Shown here one piece after another: positions 5,129-6,359 of a stretch of 6,359 bases of DNA. Within the stretch, counting starts at the first letter, position 1. The number at the start of each line of letters is the position of its first letter. The stretch is taken from contig JARRRL010000148.1 of NCBI GenBank assembly GCA_037380725.1, positions 1 to 6,359 on the forward strand, in the 5' to 3' direction. Origin of the DNA: JARRRL01 sp037380725. Its GTDB lineage: Bacteria > Pseudomonadota > Gammaproteobacteria > Pseudomonadales > JANQJO01. Position numbers and translations under genes: made by a program. The notes beneath the pieces are model-generated. The model was not told where the DNA came from. It ran no database searches and saw only the letters and a list, made by a program, of their open reading frames with translations.

Positions 5129-5854
5129 ATGGCCAAGCCCAACACAGTGCAAACACCGATCGATGTACGCAACAAAGTTGCTCGTTGGATTCTCGTCTGT
5201 TCGGGCACCCTAATTGGTGCCCTAGCTGTGGCTGCAATCTGGAAAGGAACGGACAATACCGCGCTGTCTATCTTCAACATGGTACTGCCGGTGGCCGCAT
5301 CCTGGGTAGGTACCGTGCTCGCGTTCTACTTCGGACGCGAAAGTTTTGAATCCGCCAATCAGCAAGTCCGAGAGCTGATCGATCGCTTGTCACCCGAAGA
5401 ACGCGCCCAAGCACGTGTACCGCAGATCATGCGCCCATTGGCCAAGACCGTATGCTACAAATATCCGTTTGGTAAAGGTGATACTGACGTCGACATCAAA
5501 ACGTTACGCGCCAAACTGACGGACGACGCGAGTCGTATACCGATCCTAGATTCGAACAACGCTCCCCTTTATATGCTGCATTCGAGCACCTTTAACCGCT
5601 ATCTGGCGAGCGGCGGCAAGGAAACCGATACCCTCGCAGTATTGCTCGCAGCCGATAAAGAAGAAAACCTCGAATACGGACCTGGGAAAGGATTCGTCAT
5701 CGTTTCCGAATCAATGACGATTGGCGATGCCAAAAATTTGATGGAGCAGACGCCAGGCTGTCTTGATATCTTTGTAACCAAGTCTGGCACCAACAAAGAA
5801 GAACTGCTCGGCTGGATATCCAATATTCGTTTATCCAAGTACCTTCATAAGTAA
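5129..5854 (+). CDS. Two-transmembrane protein with a CBS-like C-terminal region, function unknown
   Basis: The 241-residue product has two N-terminal membrane helices at about residues 19-38 and 46-68, joined by a short loop. A charged, probably helical linker (about 71-96) includes RELIDRLSPEERAQAR. The soluble part looks like a pair of CBS halves, modules that often bind adenine nucleotides. The first half is around 121-160 with TLRAKL, RIPILDSNNAPLYML and a helix. The second is around 189-239 with TIGDAKNLMEQTPGCLDIFV then LLGWISNIRLSKYL, matching the helix-strand-strand-helix pattern ending in GxIxNxxL. The N-terminus would be in the membrane with the CBS-like part in the cytoplasm, so it may sense ligand or energy state. 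The start is supported by GAGAGA 8-13 bases upstream of ATG 5129. The gene is intact and faces the alginate lyase gene. The CBS assignment is by eye and only moderate. Confidence 0.75.
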   Translation: MAKPNTVQTPIDVRNKVARWILVCSGTLIGALAVAAIWKGTDNTALSIFNMVLPVAASWVGTVLAFYFGRESFESANQQVRELIDRLSPEERAQARVPQIMRPLAKTVCYKYPFGKGDTDVDIKTLRAKLTDDASRIPILDSNNAPLYMLHSSTFNRYLASGGKETDTLAVLLAADKEENLEYGPGKGFVIVSESMTIGDAKNLMEQTPGCLDIFVTKSGTNKEELLGWISNIRLSKYLHK

Positions 5855-5878
5855 GCAGAGAGGCCTTGTACGATACTG

Positions 5879-5906
5879 TTATTCCTGCTCAGACTTTTAT
5901 TCCTGC
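5879..5906. repeat. 10-nt direct repeat containing duplicated stop codon of the alginate lyase gene
   Basis: TTATTCCTGC occurs at 5879-5888 and 5897-5906. On the minus strand this reads CAGGAATAA twice, 18 bases apart and in frame, so the lyase gene has a backup copy of its last residues and stop. Confidence 0.6.
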
Positions 5907-6359
5907 ACGAATGGCTCAATAGACAGATTTCGCACCTTCTTCGGCTTCGCTGGAGTATAAAAATACCACGTCAGGTCGCCGCCGAGTCGGGAATTTTTCA
6001 TGGCACGCAGTGCGTTCACATCCAACAAACTTGATGCGGGTAGCGCATAACGAGATAAATACGGCTCCAGCCAAGCCAATGACCAGGGCTCACGGAGACC
6101 ATCAACCTTTTGCTCGCTGCCCGTGACCTGCTCAAATATTTCAGGCTTATCGATACCTCGCAGAACGCGATCCACCAGTCTCGCCAAACTGTGATTATTC
6201 AGCGCTGACAACGCTTCCCCATTGGCTTCGCCAAAAATCGCCACCATCACCAAGGGTTGAAGCGCGAAATTGTGGTAACTGAGCGCACGACTATCTCGCC
6301 GCAGCTCATTGGGCAAATAACCCTGACTATCAACTTGGGACGCCGCAACGGCGTATTGC
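5897..6359 (-). CDS. algL: Alginate lyase (poly(beta-D-mannuronate) lyase, PL5 type), C-terminal part; gene continues beyond the window
   Basis: The open frame enters from the right edge (first full codon at 6356-6358) and ends with TAA at 5897-5899, giving 153 residues of a family usually around 370. It matches AlgL closely. GYLPNELRRDSRALSYHNF corresponds to the GFLPNE-x-RGTRALHYHNY block of Pseudomonas AlgL. It includes the Arg (fragment residue 21) and Tyr (residue 28) placed seven apart that act in catalysis in this family. PLVMVAIFGEANG, the SLAWLEPYLSRYA block and NSRLGGDLTWYF follow in the expected order. PL5 enzymes cleave mannuronate-rich alginate by beta-elimination in the periplasm. 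In alginate producers AlgL is part of the biosynthesis operon and clears stray polymer; in others it serves degradation. No algI-like gene follows here, which argues against the standard biosynthetic order. A TTG at 6314-6316 is internal, not a true start. Confidence 0.88.
   Translation of the reverse strand, partial: QYAVAASQVDSQGYLPNELRRDSRALSYHNFALQPLVMVAIFGEANGEALSALNNHSLARLVDRVLRGIDKPEIFEQVTGSEQKVDGLREPWSLAWLEPYLSRYALPASSLLDVNALRAMKNSRLGGDLTWYFYTPAKPKKVRNLSIEPFVQE

Overview
The window looks like an accessory, partly decaying region of a host-associated (probably marine) gammaproteobacterium. The support is inferential. An alginate lyase of the AlgL/PL5 type and a membrane-plus-CBS-like protein sit at the right end. 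A LuxR-type regulator sits in the middle. A eukaryote-like RING-H2 protein of the kind used as an effector sits at the left. No rRNA, tRNA, CRISPR array or complete insertion sequence was seen. The sequence alone does not fix the genus.

Left part (1-1137): a 23-nt tandem array, then a broken fragment of a RING-effector paralogue, then an apparently intact minus-strand gene for a 271-residue protein. That protein has a complete C3H2C3 RING-H2 finger at the N-terminus and two to three hydrophobic segments at the C-terminus. The best reading is a secreted, membrane-anchored E3 ubiquitin-ligase-like effector. Positions 1138-1520 hold no gene, only short duplications and one inverted repeat.

Middle (1521-5100): three adjacent plus-strand open stretches (1577-1879, 1883-2059, 2029-2358) that may be one decayed gene split by a TGA and a one-base shift. 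Next comes a LuxR-type regulator whose best start is a GTG at 2737 with a good ribosome binding site. After it lie the C-terminal remnant of a MalK-type ABC transporter ATPase and a formyltransferase-family pseudogene. The formyltransferase can be read almost end to end by changing frame three times and passing two stop codons.

Right part (5101-6359): an apparently intact 241-residue protein with two N-terminal membrane segments and a CBS-like C-terminal region, facing the 3' end of an alginate lyase gene that runs out of the window.

Two themes connect the region. First, many genes show fresh-looking decay (single-base shifts, single stop codons, truncations) while the RING gene, the regulator and the right flank stay open. 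Second, short tandem duplications (units of 7 to 23 nt) occur at least eight times. One accounts for a frameshift in the formyltransferase and another supplies the stop codon of the RING gene, so small duplications appear to be an active source of change here.
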